Of a stretch of DNA of 64,000 bases, positions 55,355 through 64,000 are shown piece after piece. Every line of letters begins with the position of its first letter. Within the stretch, counting starts at the first letter, position 1. Source of the stretch: Corynebacterium urealyticum DSM 7109 (GTDB lineage: Bacteria > Actinomycetota > Actinomycetes > Mycobacteriales > Mycobacteriaceae); contig NC_010545.1 of NCBI RefSeq assembly GCF_000069945.1, positions 992,001 through 1,056,000 on the forward strand, in the 5' to 3' direction. A program made the position numbers and the translations under genes. A model generated the notes under the pieces. That model was not told the origin of the DNA. It saw only the letters and a program-made list of their open reading frames with translations, and ran no database searches.

Positions 55355-56908
55355 GTGACTCACGCTATGAAGAAGAAAACTTCAGTATCCGAGCAGCCCG
55401 AACAGCGCACCTATGAGGTCCGCACCTTCGGCTGCCAGATGAACGTTCATGATTCCGAGCGCCTCTCCGGGCTCCTCGAGGACTCGGGCTACCAGCCTGC
55501 GGCCAACGGTGAGGAACCCGACGTCCTCGTCTTCAACACCTGCGCGGTGCGGGAAAACGCGGACAACCGGCTCTACGGAACCCTCGCCATGGTCAAGCCT
55601 ATGAAGGACCGCAATCCCGGCATGCAGATCGCCGTTGGCGGCTGTATGGCGCAGAAGGATAAGGATGCGGTGGTCGACCGCGCGCCTTGGGTGGACGTCG
55701 TGTTCGGCACCCACAATATCGGCTCGCTGCCCACACTGCTGGAGCGTTCCGCGCACAACCAGCGGGCAGAGGTCGAGATCCTCGACTCCCTCGAGGAGTT
55801 CCCTTCCGTGCTCCCGGCAAAGCGGGAATCCGCTTACTCGGGTTGGGTATCGGTCTCTGTTGGCTGCAATAACACCTGCACGTTCTGCATCGTGCCCTCG
55901 CTGCGAGGCAAGGAGCAGGATCGTCGGCCAGGGGAGATCCTGGCTGAGGTTCAGGCCCTGGTTGACCAGGGCGTGCAGGAGGTGACCCTGCTGGGGCAGA
56001 ACGTCAATGCCTACGGCGTGAATTTCGCCGACGAGGACCTGCCGCGGGATAGGGGCGCTTTTGCCAAGCTGTTGCGCGCTTGCGGTGAGATTGAGGGGCT
56101 CGAGAGGCTGCGTTTCACCAGCCCACACCCTGCTGAGTTCACCGACGACGTCATTGATGCGATGGCCGAGACTCCCAACGTCTGCCCTCAGCTTCACATG
56201 CCGCTGCAGTCCGGCTCCGACCGCATCCTCAAGGAGATGCGTCGCTCCTACCGCTCGAAGAAATTCCTGGGAATCTTGGACAAGGTCCGCGAGCGTATTC
56301 CGCACGCAGCCATCACCACTGACATCATTGTGGGATTCCCCGGCGAAACGGAAGAGGACTTTCAGGCGACCCTCGACGTCGTCGAGAAGGCGCGCTTCTC
56401 ATGCGCGTTTACCTTCCAGTACTCGCCACGCCCCGGTACCCCGGCAGCTACCATGCCAGACCAGATTCCAAAGGCCGTCGTCCAGGAGCGTTACGAACGC
56501 CTCATCGCACTGCAAGAGCGCATTCAGGCTGAGGACAACAAGGAACTGGTTGGCACGACTCAGGAACTGCTGGTCCAGGAGACCGGTGGGCGCAAGGACG
56601 CCCAGCGCCACCGCATGTCTGGCCGTGCCCGGGACGGCAGGCTCGTGCACTTCACCCCAAGCGAAGACGTTCGTCCTGGCGATATAGTTGAAGTCACGAT
56701 TACCGACGCCCGTCCGTTCTTCCTGATTGCGGACGGTCCACTTGTCAACCACCGGTTGACCAAGGCCGGCGACATGTCTGGTGCTGGCCAGACCCCGACC
56801 ACCGCGCCGATCGGGGTGAGCCTCGGCGTACCCACCATCGGTATTAAGCCCCAGGCTGATGCAACCGCGGCGCCCAAAAACGTCCACGAAGGGTGTGGCT
56901 GTGACTAA
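55355..56908 (+). CDS. miaB: tRNA 2-methylthio-N6-isopentenyladenosine synthase
   Basis: 517 residues from GTG 55355. A radical-SAM enzyme with an N-terminal UPF0004 domain holding three Cys ([28 protein letters not shown]), the radical-SAM C171-x3-C175-x2-C178 (CNNTCTFC), and a TRAM domain. It methylthiolates A37 after MiaA acts. TAGGAT ends 8 nt before the GTG; ATG 55367 is an alternative. The C-terminus ends EGCGCD, an unusual Cys pair. It overlaps the next gene by 8 bases. Confidence 0.94.
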   Translation: MTHAMKKKTSVSEQPEQRTYEVRTFGCQMNVHDSERLSGLLEDSGYQPAANGEEPDVLVFNTCAVRENADNRLYGTLAMVKPMKDRNPGMQIAVGGCMAQKDKDAVVDRAPWVDVVFGTHNIGSLPTLLERSAHNQRAEVEILDSLEEFPSVLPAKRESAYSGWVSVSVGCNNTCTFCIVPSLRGKEQDRRPGEILAEVQALVDQGVQEVTLLGQNVNAYGVNFADEDLPRDRGAFAKLLRACGEIEGLERLRFTSPHPAEFTDDVIDAMAETPNVCPQLHMPLQSGSDRILKEMRRSYRSKKFLGILDKVRERIPHAAITTDIIVGFPGETEEDFQATLDVVEKARFSCAFTFQYSPRPGTPAATMPDQIPKAVVQERYERLIALQERIQAEDNKELVGTTQELLVQETGGRKDAQRHRMSGRARDGRLVHFTPSEDVRPGDIVEVTITDARPFFLIADGPLVNHRLTKAGDMSGAGQTPTTAPIGVSLGVPTIGIKPQADATAAPKNVHEGCGCD

Positions 56909-57656
56909 AAAGAACGACGCGAATTCCGTCGATGTAACGCAAGGGAGCAAAGCCGGCGTAGGCCGAAATACCGAGGAAACTCGGCGCAAGGACCCGCTGG
57001 CCGCCTACCGAGGCGACCTCACCGCTGCCGAGGAGAAGGCCGCGAAGATGGTCGACTACCGCCAGCAGCTGCCGGGCATGGCCCTCGGCCTCATGTTGGT
57101 GCTCGTCTCTCTTTTCCTACCGCACTCCCGCGACGTGCTGGGTATCGACGTGCTTTTCAACTCGCCGACCGCACAGAAGTTCCAGATCACCATGCCGGAA
57201 CGGGTGTACGTCACTCTCGCCGTTCTGGGCGGCATCATGCTGACCATCGGCACAATCGTCTCTCGATCCTGGCTGGTGGCCTGGGTCAACTGGGCTTTCG
57301 CAGGTGTTGGCTGGTGGTATAGCGTGTTCGCGATTTGGATGCGCCAATCTCGCCCGGTCACTGACCCCGCCGGACCGCCTTCTTATGGCTTGGTTATTGG
57401 TGCGATCGGCATGACGATCCTGTTTGTGATGATTACGTGGGTACTGTTCCGCCGCAACCCGTTGCAGCGCGCGCTCGCGGCCGCTCGCCGCGAGGAGGCA
57501 CACCGTTCCGCTGAGGCGCAGGCTGCCCAGCAGCGCCTGCGCACAGGCGTCGAGGAATGGCCGAAGGCTGAACTCGAGGACATCGTTGATGATCGCCGCG
57601 CTCGTGCAAAGCAACGCCGCCGCACAACCGACGGTGATCAGAACACCGAGGGCTAG
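56901..57656 (+). CDS. Four-helix membrane protein, Rv2732c-like
   Basis: 251 residues from GTG 56901, inside the end of miaB and with GAAGGG upstream. The first 60 residues are polar. Four membrane helices lie at about 65-85, 108-128, 133-155 and 165-190, and a basic helical tail follows. M. tuberculosis has Rv2732c in the same place beside a DUF349 gene. Function unknown. Confidence 0.75.
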   Translation: MTKKNDANSVDVTQGSKAGVGRNTEETRRKDPLAAYRGDLTAAEEKAAKMVDYRQQLPGMALGLMLVLVSLFLPHSRDVLGIDVLFNSPTAQKFQITMPERVYVTLAVLGGIMLTIGTIVSRSWLVAWVNWAFAGVGWWYSVFAIWMRQSRPVTDPAGPPSYGLVIGAIGMTILFVMITWVLFRRNPLQRALAAARREEAHRSAEAQAAQQRLRTGVEEWPKAELEDIVDDRRARAKQRRRTTDGDQNTEG

Positions 57657-57701
57657 CGAGCTAAAGACAAGCCCTCGGTCTTGACGTAGAACATTGGCTG
57701 A

Positions 57702-57728
57702 AGGGGGGCTTAGGCCCCCTCTTTTAGT
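57702..57728 (+). terminator. Terminator of the miaB operon
   Basis: AGGGGG (57702-57707) pairs with CCCCCT (57715-57720) around a short loop, followed by CTTTTAGTTTT. It overlaps the stop of the convergent DUF349 gene. Confidence 0.8.
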
Positions 57729-59106
57729 TTTCCTCGGAATCGGACTTGGTGGAGGCCTGCGCGGTTTCCGCCCACTGCCGCCACTGATCGGCCTGCTCTT
57801 GCAGCGTAGCGGCGAGCTTATCCTTCGCAGCCTCCTTGGCCTCATTGGCTTGCTGCTGCAGATCCTTTGCCTTGGCGAAGAACTGGTCGACGCGAGCCTG
57901 CAGCTCCGGATCAGTCTGGCGCCACTTTTCCTCAACGGTGTCCGTGACGCGCTTCTCGATAGCCCCGATCTTGCCCTCGAATTCGCGGATCTTCCCCCGT
58001 GGTACGAAGCCAATCTCGTCCCACTTCTCCTGTAGCTCGCGTAGCAGGCGCTGGGCATTTTCGAGGTGCGCCTTGGGGTCGATCAAAGAGGAATATTCGT
58101 CGAGCAGCTGCTGCTTCTTGGCCGCATTCTCCTCGAACTCCTCGTCGCGGGCATCCTGGTCTGCCTTGCGGGCGCTGAAGAACACCTCGCGGGCAGCGCG
58201 GAAGCGTTCCCACAGTTCGTCGTCGACGTTGCGCGGGGCGTGCCCGGCGGCCTTCCACTCGTCCATGAGGTCGCGGTAGGCTGCCGACGTCTCCGCCCAG
58301 CGGGTGGAGTGCTGGAGTTCCTCCGCGGCGACGATCAGCTCCTCCTTCTTTCGGCGAGCCACCTCGCGCTGCTTATCGAGGTCCGCGAAGTGAGCCCCAC
58401 GACGCTTATTGAACTGCTCGCGAGCCCGGGAGAAACGCTCCCACAACTCATCGTCGGTCTTCTGGTCAAGGCCGCGGAAGCCTCGCCACTCGTCGACCAT
58501 CGCGCGGAAACGGTCTCCCGTTGCCTTCCACTCGGTGGAGCTTTCACCCAGCTTCTCAGCCTCCGCGGCAAGCGCCTGCTTACCTTGGAGGGCCCGGTCC
58601 TTTCGCTCTGCCTTGGCCCGCGCGACGTCCTGCTGAGCCTTCTCACAATCCCGCAGCAACGCCTCAAGCTTGGTTTGCAGGGCATTGAGATCACCCACGA
58701 CCTCGGCATGATCCAAGCCGTCGAGCAGCTCGGTGGCCGAGGCCTTGATGGTGGCGGCCTGCTCCGGCTGGGTGTTCAGTCGCGTCTCGAGAGTGGCGAC
58801 CTGCGTGGCGATGTCATCAAATTTTGCCCCGAAGTGCTTGAGCCCCTCCTCGGGGGCGCCTGCCTGCCACTGACCGACTACGCGATCCTCGTGGCCTTCC
58901 CGGCGCAGCCACACTGCACCGTCGGCGTCGATTCGGCCGAAGTCGGCAGGCGTGGACTTGACTGGATGCACTGCCACAGGAGCTTGCGTCTTCATCCCCG
59001 GGGAGGGCGTCACCTTTTTGGGCATGGCGCCCGGGCCGGGGCGTGGACCCGGCTTCGGGCGGGCGGCCCCGGTGTGGGGCTGGGAACTCTGCTGCTTGTC
59101 GGTCAT
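57724..59106 (-). CDS. DUF349 repeat protein
   Basis: 460 residues of long charged helices with three to four DUF349 units, each containing a W-K/R...DELWERFRxAR motif (for example DDELWERFSRARE and DDELWERFRAARE). The first 45 residues are Pro/Lys/Gly-rich. Probably cytoplasmic coiled coil. Rv2731 of M. tuberculosis is the same family and place. Function is not known. GGAAGAAAG precedes ATG 59106. Confidence 0.82.
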   Translation of the reverse strand: MTDKQQSSQPHTGAARPKPGPRPGPGAMPKKVTPSPGMKTQAPVAVHPVKSTPADFGRIDADGAVWLRREGHEDRVVGQWQAGAPEEGLKHFGAKFDDIATQVATLETRLNTQPEQAATIKASATELLDGLDHAEVVGDLNALQTKLEALLRDCEKAQQDVARAKAERKDRALQGKQALAAEAEKLGESSTEWKATGDRFRAMVDEWRGFRGLDQKTDDELWERFSRAREQFNKRRGAHFADLDKQREVARRKKEELIVAAEELQHSTRWAETSAAYRDLMDEWKAAGHAPRNVDDELWERFRAAREVFFSARKADQDARDEEFEENAAKKQQLLDEYSSLIDPKAHLENAQRLLRELQEKWDEIGFVPRGKIREFEGKIGAIEKRVTDTVEEKWRQTDPELQARVDQFFAKAKDLQQQANEAKEAAKDKLAATLQEQADQWRQWAETAQASTKSDSEEN

Positions 59107-59238
59107 GCTTTCTTCCTTTGCACGTCAGTCACCGGCTCCGCGAGCGAATACACTCGTTGCGGTCTCATTATGGCAGATGCCCCGGCCAAGACCGCGGCCA
59201 ACCGAGGCTTTATGGCGCCCGGAGACTAAGATTTGGCG

Positions 59239-60240
59239 GTGATAGCCATGGATTATTCTCACTCAGATTCTCCGTCGACCGCACCCGCCGGGAAAACCCC
59301 TGTGGACCAGCTGCGTCCACTATTAATCGTGGGGCCCACGGGCGCCGGCAAATCCGATCTTTCCCTCGAAGTCGCACGCAGACTGGATCAGCCGGTCGAG
59401 ATTATTAACGGTGATTCGATGCAGATGTACCGCGGCATGGATATCGGCACCGCGAAGTTATCCCGCGCTGAACGCGCCGAGTTCCCACACCACCTCTTCG
59501 ATTGTTTGGACGTCGACGACACTGCCAGCGTGGCTGCCTACCGCGACCTGGCGGGGGAGACGGTGGAACAGATCCAGGCCCGCGGCGCCCGTCCGATCAT
59601 CGTCGGCGGGTCGATGATGTACCTACAGGCGCTGGTCGATGACTGGCAGTTCCCACCGACCGACGCGGCGGTGCGGGCGAAGTGGATGGCCGAACAGGAT
59701 CGCATCGGGGTGGAAGCGCTCCATGAGGTGTTGCGTTCCAAGGATCCTGATGCGGCAGACATCATTGAGGAAAAGGACCCTCGGCGTATTGTCCGCGCCT
59801 TGGAGGTCATCGAGCTTACGGGCAAACCCTTCGCGGCCTCTCAACCTCCGAAAAACGTCCCCACCCGGTGGGGGACGAGGATCTTCGGGCTCAAAGCCCC
59901 GGGGAACTGGCTCAATCCCCGATTGGAGGCTCGGGTTGATCGGATGTTTGCCGCTGGACTCGTCGCAGAGGTCGAGGGCCTGGCCACAGCTGGGCTGAGT
60001 CGGGAATCCACGGCCGGCAAAGCGATTGGCTATGCCCAGGTCTTAAGTGCGCTGGCGGGTGAGTGCAGCATGGAGCAGGCCCGGGAGGACACGGTCGTGG
60101 GAACCCGTCGCTATGCCCGCCGCCAGCGCAGCTGGTTCCGCCGTGACCCGCGTATTCACTGGTTGGACGCCACCGTCGCCGACCCCGGCCTGCTCGCGGG
60201 CCAGGTCATCGACGAGCTGCGGGAAACCACACAGGGCTAG
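59239..60240 (+). CDS. miaA: tRNA dimethylallyltransferase
   Basis: 333 residues from GTG 59239. P-loop GPTGAGKS (32-39), [20 protein letters not shown] and [20 protein letters not shown] are conserved. It prenylates A37 of tRNAs reading U-starting codons, the substrate for MiaB. TAAGAT (59227-59232) ends 6 nt before the GTG, so leaderless; ATG 59248 and TTG 59233 are in frame too. Its stop overlaps the convergent unknown gene at CTAG. Confidence 0.93.
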   Translation: MIAMDYSHSDSPSTAPAGKTPVDQLRPLLIVGPTGAGKSDLSLEVARRLDQPVEIINGDSMQMYRGMDIGTAKLSRAERAEFPHHLFDCLDVDDTASVAAYRDLAGETVEQIQARGARPIIVGGSMMYLQALVDDWQFPPTDAAVRAKWMAEQDRIGVEALHEVLRSKDPDAADIIEEKDPRRIVRALEVIELTGKPFAASQPPKNVPTRWGTRIFGLKAPGNWLNPRLEARVDRMFAAGLVAEVEGLATAGLSRESTAGKAIGYAQVLSALAGECSMEQAREDTVVGTRRYARRQRSWFRRDPRIHWLDATVADPGLLAGQVIDELRETTQG

Positions 60241-61061
60241 TGGCCGCCGCAGCCACAGTCCCCGCTGCCGCAGCCGCCGGGGCTGCAGGCGCCAGGGTCA
60301 TTAATGCTGATGGCGAACTGGACGTCTCCGCTGATGACAGCGCCAGGTGCAGCGAACGGTGGGTGAGTAGCGTCCGTCGGAAGGTCAGGGTGATCTGCGG
60401 CGACCGCGACGCAGAACTCGAACGGGTGGCGGCACGTCAACGCCCAGAATTGTTGGCCGTTAAGCTCATTCGTCTTCAACTCCGCCTCGGACACTTCGAC
60501 GGCGACCGTGGCCTGGGCGTGCGGGGAAGTAGATCCGTTGTTGAGCTTGGACAGTCCCCGGGAGGTCACGGAGCCGACCTCGGTGCCGCCGGACTCGGCG
60601 AAGGCGATAGCGTCCGGGAAGATCCGGACGTCCGTGGCCAACGCGGAGATCGAGAGCGGCTGATACTCCAGCGGTTCCTGCTCAGCGATCATGGGGCCTT
60701 GCCCAACCGTCGCGGTGAACGAGGTGATCACTGGGGCACTCGCCCCGCTGACCTGCAGCATCGGGCTATCAGCGACGATGTCCACGATTCCGATGAGGTC
60801 GTTGACCATCGTCACGTGCCCCGTCGTGGATAACTGACCTGCCGGGTGCAGACCCACGAAGGAGCCATAGGGCGGGGCAGCGAGGATCGTCAGCGTCGCC
60901 CCGGAGGTGTCCGCGTACTGGAGCACCTGGCCACCTGATACCTCCCCGATGACGGAAAGCTGGCCGGAGGCATAAGCGGCCTCGAGGGCATCCTGCCACT
61001 GGGGATAGACCAATCCAACGCTGCTGAGCTCGGGAATCGCCTTCTGGGATGCAGTAGCCAT
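60237..61061 (-). CDS. Unknown soluble protein with Cys/His-rich C-terminal tail
   Basis: 274 residues from ATG 61061. The body is beta-rich with small and hydrophobic residues ([31 protein letters not shown]) and no signal peptide, membrane helix or known motif that I recognise. It ends [16 protein letters not shown], with C259, C264, C269, C271 and H274, a likely metal-binding tail. It sits between miaA and hflX, where dapF is found in C. glutamicum and M. tuberculosis. An earlier in-frame ATG at 61148 adds a basic stretch without support. Confidence 0.7.
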   Translation of the reverse strand: MATASQKAIPELSSVGLVYPQWQDALEAAYASGQLSVIGEVSGGQVLQYADTSGATLTILAAPPYGSFVGLHPAGQLSTTGHVTMVNDLIGIVDIVADSPMLQVSGASAPVITSFTATVGQGPMIAEQEPLEYQPLSISALATDVRIFPDAIAFAESGGTEVGSVTSRGLSKLNNGSTSPHAQATVAVEVSEAELKTNELNGQQFWALTCRHPFEFCVAVAADHPDLPTDATHPPFAAPGAVISGDVQFAISINDPGACSPGGCGSGDCGCGGH

Positions 61062-61239
61062 GGGAAACCAACGCCTTAAAAATCGGGGAGCGGGATAGCG
61101 GGGTTGACACGTGCTCGGCGTCCCGGCCCACAGCCGGTGAAGGAGCATGAGCGAGTGGGGACACCGCCGGGGTTTACGCCCCGAATAAGCCCGCTATTTA
61201 CTTTCTTTTATGCAGGTGACAGTGTAGAACTGGAAGGCA

Positions 61240-62760
61240 ATGGCTTCAAATTCAGATAATGTTGTCGATCTTTTTTCAGACTCGTCGGAAGGCGAGGATT
61301 TCGACCTCGAATCTCAGCAGAGTCCGACCATCGGTGAGCTCGATCTGGAGGCGCGTTCCAGCCTCCGGCGGCTGACCAGAGGGGTCAGCAGCTACACGGA
61401 CGATCAGTCCGAGATCACTGAGGTCGAGTACCGCCAGCTTCGCCTGGAGAAGGTCATCCTCGTGGGGGTGTGGACCGAGGGAACAATCGCGCAGATCGAA
61501 GCGAGCCTGGAGGAGCTGGTCGCCCTCGCCGAGACCGCTGGCTCCGAGGTCCTCGAGACGGTCTATCAGAAGCGCGATAAGCCGGACCCGGGCACCTATA
61601 TCGGCCGCGGCAAAGTCAGCGAGCTCGCGGAGATCATCCAATCCACGGGCGCGGATACCGTGATCTGCGATGGCGAGCTGAGCCCGGGCCAGATGATCGC
61701 CCTGGAGAACGCGCTGAACGCGAAGGTCATCGACCGCACCATGCTGATCCTCGATATCTTCGCGCAGCACGCGAAGTCCCGCGAGGGCAAAGCGCAGGTC
61801 TCCCTGGCCCAGATGGAGTACCTCATCAACCGGGTTCGCGGCTGGGGTACTTCGCTGTCGCGACAGACCGGTGGCCGGGCTGGCTCCAATGGTGGCGTCG
61901 GTCTGCGTGGCCCGGGTGAGACGAAGATCGAGGCCGACCGTCGCCGCCTGCGCGCCGAGATGGCCCGCCTGCGCAAGGAAATCGCGGCGATGAAGACCTC
62001 CCGCGATACCAAGCGCCAGCGCCGCGACGCCTCTGCGGTTCCCCAGGTCGCAATCGCCGGGTACACCAACGCAGGAAAGTCCTCGCTGATTAATGCGCTG
62101 ACTGGCGCGGGTGTGCTCGTCGAGGACGCGCTGTTCGCCACCCTGGACCCCACGACCCGCAGGGCGGAACTCGCCGATGGGCGCAGCGTGATTTTCAGCG
62201 ACACCGTGGGCTTCGTCCGCCACCTGCCGACGCAGCTGGTCGAAGCCTTCCGCTCCACATTGGAGGAGGTCATGGCCGCGGACGTCGTTCTGCACGTCGT
62301 CGACGGCTCCGACCCCTTCCCACTCGAACAGATCCGTTCGGTGAACACGGTGATCAGCGAGATCGTCGCCGAGAGTGGCCAGGACGCCCCGCCAGAGATC
62401 ATGGTGGTCAACAAGATCGACAAGGCGGATCCGCTGGTCCTCGCCGAGCTGCGCCACAAGCTCAACGACGTGGTGTTCGTCTCCGCGCACACCGGGGAGG
62501 GCATCGACGAGCTGGAGACCAGGCTCGAGCTCTTCTTGAACTCACTGGACGAGACGGGAGTGTTCGCGGTCCCGTTCGACCGGGGCGACGTCGTCTCCCG
62601 CATTCACGACCTGGGTACCGTCACACAGGAGGAATACGACGCCACCGGCACCGTCCTCACCGCTCGCGTCCCGAAGAAGCTCGCCCGGGAGCTGGACGCC
62701 TTCCGCGTGACTGACCGAGAGCATGACGATCTGGACGTCGACGGCGCCGCGACCAGCTAA
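61240..62760 (+). CDS. hflX: Ribosome-associated GTPase HflX
   Basis: 506 residues. The N-terminal HflX domain (ETVYQKRDKPDPGTYIGRGKVSEL) and linker helices precede a GTPase domain with GYTNAGKSSLINALTG, DTVGFVRHLPTQLVEAFRSTLEEV and NKIDKAD. It splits stalled or hibernating ribosomes. GGAAGG lies 4 bases before the ATG, and TAGAAC is 9 nt upstream. The first 50 residues are acidic. dapF, its usual upstream neighbour, is absent here. Confidence 0.94.
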   Translation: MASNSDNVVDLFSDSSEGEDFDLESQQSPTIGELDLEARSSLRRLTRGVSSYTDDQSEITEVEYRQLRLEKVILVGVWTEGTIAQIEASLEELVALAETAGSEVLETVYQKRDKPDPGTYIGRGKVSELAEIIQSTGADTVICDGELSPGQMIALENALNAKVIDRTMLILDIFAQHAKSREGKAQVSLAQMEYLINRVRGWGTSLSRQTGGRAGSNGGVGLRGPGETKIEADRRRLRAEMARLRKEIAAMKTSRDTKRQRRDASAVPQVAIAGYTNAGKSSLINALTGAGVLVEDALFATLDPTTRRAELADGRSVIFSDTVGFVRHLPTQLVEAFRSTLEEVMAADVVLHVVDGSDPFPLEQIRSVNTVISEIVAESGQDAPPEIMVVNKIDKADPLVLAELRHKLNDVVFVSAHTGEGIDELETRLELFLNSLDETGVFAVPFDRGDVVSRIHDLGTVTQEEYDATGTVLTARVPKKLARELDAFRVTDREHDDLDVDGAATS

Positions 62761-62829
62761 TCCGCCCGTTGCGTGCGGGACGCGGAGCTGACGCACTGAA
62801 CCCTCCTTAGCTGCAGTATTGTTATGGCC

Positions 62830-64000
62830 GTGACTAAGGACAATGGGGCGCTAAGCGCGCGAAACAACGCAGCAGGTAGTTCGGAGCCGGGCACGCCGGG
62901 GCCAGGAGAGAAGACGGAGCACCGCGGCTCGTTTTTCGGCTGGGATTTGCACGGCAACGGCCGCGACATTGAACCGGGCGGGGTCGTTAAGCCTGAGGAG
63001 CGCCTCTCGTGGCCGCGCACCATCGGCGTGGGTATGCAGCACGTCATCGCGATGTTCGGTGCGACCCTCCTGGTGCCGACGATCACGGGATTCCCAGTGA
63101 ACACCACCCTGCTGTTCTCCGGACTCGGGACGATTCTCTTCCTGTTGGTGACCCGCAACCGACTGCCGTCCTACCTCGGTTCCTCCTTCGCCTTCTTGGC
63201 CCCGCTGGCGGCAACCCAGGCGGAGGGCTTCGCGGCACAGCTCGGCGGAATCGTGGCCACTGGTGCGCTGCTGTTCGTGGTCGGTCTCGTGGTTCAGCTC
63301 GCCGGTCGGCAGGTGCTGGATGCCGTGATGCCACCGGCCGTGACTGGTGCGATCGTGGCCCTGATTGGGTTGAATCTCGCGCCCACCTCGACGGGCAATG
63401 TGCAGGAGCAACCACTGATTGCCGGGGTGACCCTCGTGGGGATTCTCCTGTTCACAGTGATGGGCCGCGGGATGGTGGCCCGACTCGGAATTCTCCTGGG
63501 TGTGCTGACGGGTTGGGGTTTTGCCTTCCTTTCGGGCGGTGTCTCGGAGGAGGCGCGGCAGCATGTGGGCGAGGCCGCGTGGATCGGTTTCCCTCATTTC
63601 GAAACCCCGGAATTCACGGTGACCGCCGTGACCATCACGCTGCCGGTGGTTGTCGTCCTCATCGCTGAGAACGTTGGCCACGTGAAGGCCGTGTCGACGA
63701 TGACGAACCGTAACCTCGATGACCTTGCGGGCAAGGCGCTGATGGCCGACGGCATGTCGACGGTCCTAGCTGGATCCGGTGGTGGCTCCGGTACTACGAC
63801 CTATGCGGAGAATATTGGAGTGATGGCGGCGACGAAGGTGTACTCTTCGGCCGCGTACTGGGTGGCCGCTGCAACGGCGATGGTGCTGGCCTTCATTCCG
63901 AAGTTTGGTGCCGCGATCCTCACGATCCCGGTGGGTGTGTTGGGCGGGGCAACGCTCGTGCTCTACGGCATGATCGGCCTGCTCGGGGTGCGCATTTGGA
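62830..64000 (+). CDS. Uracil/xanthine permease (NCS2 family), truncated by window end
   Basis: At least 390 residues, open at the right edge. A polar N-terminus of about 45 residues is followed by NCS2 helices with MQHVIAMFGATLLVPTITG, SSFAFLAPL, VLIAENVGHVKAVSTMT and GSGGGSGTTTYAENIG, the conserved nucleobase-binding blocks. Probably a UraA-type uracil importer. TATTGT (62817-62822) ends 7 nt before GTG 62830, so GTG is preferred over ATG 62824. Confidence 0.88.
   Translation, partial: MTKDNGALSARNNAAGSSEPGTPGPGEKTEHRGSFFGWDLHGNGRDIEPGGVVKPEERLSWPRTIGVGMQHVIAMFGATLLVPTITGFPVNTTLLFSGLGTILFLLVTRNRLPSYLGSSFAFLAPLAATQAEGFAAQLGGIVATGALLFVVGLVVQLAGRQVLDAVMPPAVTGAIVALIGLNLAPTSTGNVQEQPLIAGVTLVGILLFTVMGRGMVARLGILLGVLTGWGFAFLSGGVSEEARQHVGEAAWIGFPHFETPEFTVTAVTITLPVVVVLIAENVGHVKAVSTMTNRNLDDLAGKALMADGMSTVLAGSGGGSGTTTYAENIGVMAATKVYSSAAYWVAAATAMVLAFIPKFGAAILTIPVGVLGGATLVLYGMIGLLGVRIW

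Overview
The window is chromosomal DNA from a high-GC member of the order Mycobacteriales, almost certainly a Corynebacterium. The evidence is mycothione reductase, the MEP isoprenoid genes dxr and ispG, a DUF2631 protein, DUF3046 upstream of recA, ClgR-PspA, and a divergent ChrSA/HrtBA haem cassette. From memory, the gene order follows the M. tuberculosis Rv2870c-Rv2725c block and the C. glutamicum cg2208-cg2126 region. Species cannot be decided from the sequence. No rRNA, tRNA, insertion sequence, prophage or CRISPR array was seen. The window is mostly conserved core genome with a few accessory pieces.

Layout: 1-3169 holds the end of a DMSO-reductase-type operon (dmsA tail, dmsB, dmsC, a TorD/DmsD chaperone and an unusual Fe-S/zinc-ribbon protein). 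3343-7727 holds DUF2631 and dxr-rip1-ispG. 7799-11856 holds hrtBA facing chrSA, a haem export ABC transporter and its two-component system. 11980-19183 holds a penicillin-binding lipoprotein, map, mycothione reductase, an alpha/beta hydrolase and mqo. 19296-24392 holds cobA-type siroheme methyltransferase, yaaA, proS and a ferritin-like-domain lipoprotein. 24451-35961 is the translation and RNA block rimP-nusA-ylxR-infB-rbfA, then dinF, a metallophosphoesterase, pptT, truB, ribF and rpsO. 36171-46870 holds pnp, dapB, thyX, dapA, rnj and ftsK. 46940-50849 holds a yybP-ykoY manganese riboswitch with a TerC exporter, then pgsA, pncC, clgR and pspA. 50870-53098 holds the biotin transporter bioYMN and DUF3046. 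53509-62760 holds recA-recX, miaB, a membrane protein, a DUF349 protein, miaA, a Cys-tailed unknown and hflX. The right edge cuts a uracil/xanthine permease.

The strongest regulatory reading is that many genes look leaderless. A TANNNT -10 hexamer sits 6-8 nt before the ATG or GTG of dxr, cobA, yaaA, proS, rimP, truB, ribF, ftsK, pgsA, DUF3046, miaB, miaA and probably others, and this decides several starts. Specific sites include an exact McbR-type sulfur operator in the cobA promoter, a Mn riboswitch whose P1 strand can mask the terC ribosome binding site, a perfect 27-bp palindrome between bioY and DUF3046, and a LexA box far upstream of recA.

The most unusual coding features are the Fe-S/zinc-ribbon protein at the end of the dms operon, and a soluble protein with a C-terminal Cys/His tail that occupies the position where dapF sits in relatives. 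No clearly new multi-gene system was recognised. The dms accessory protein and the Cys-tailed protein are the best candidates for undescribed function.
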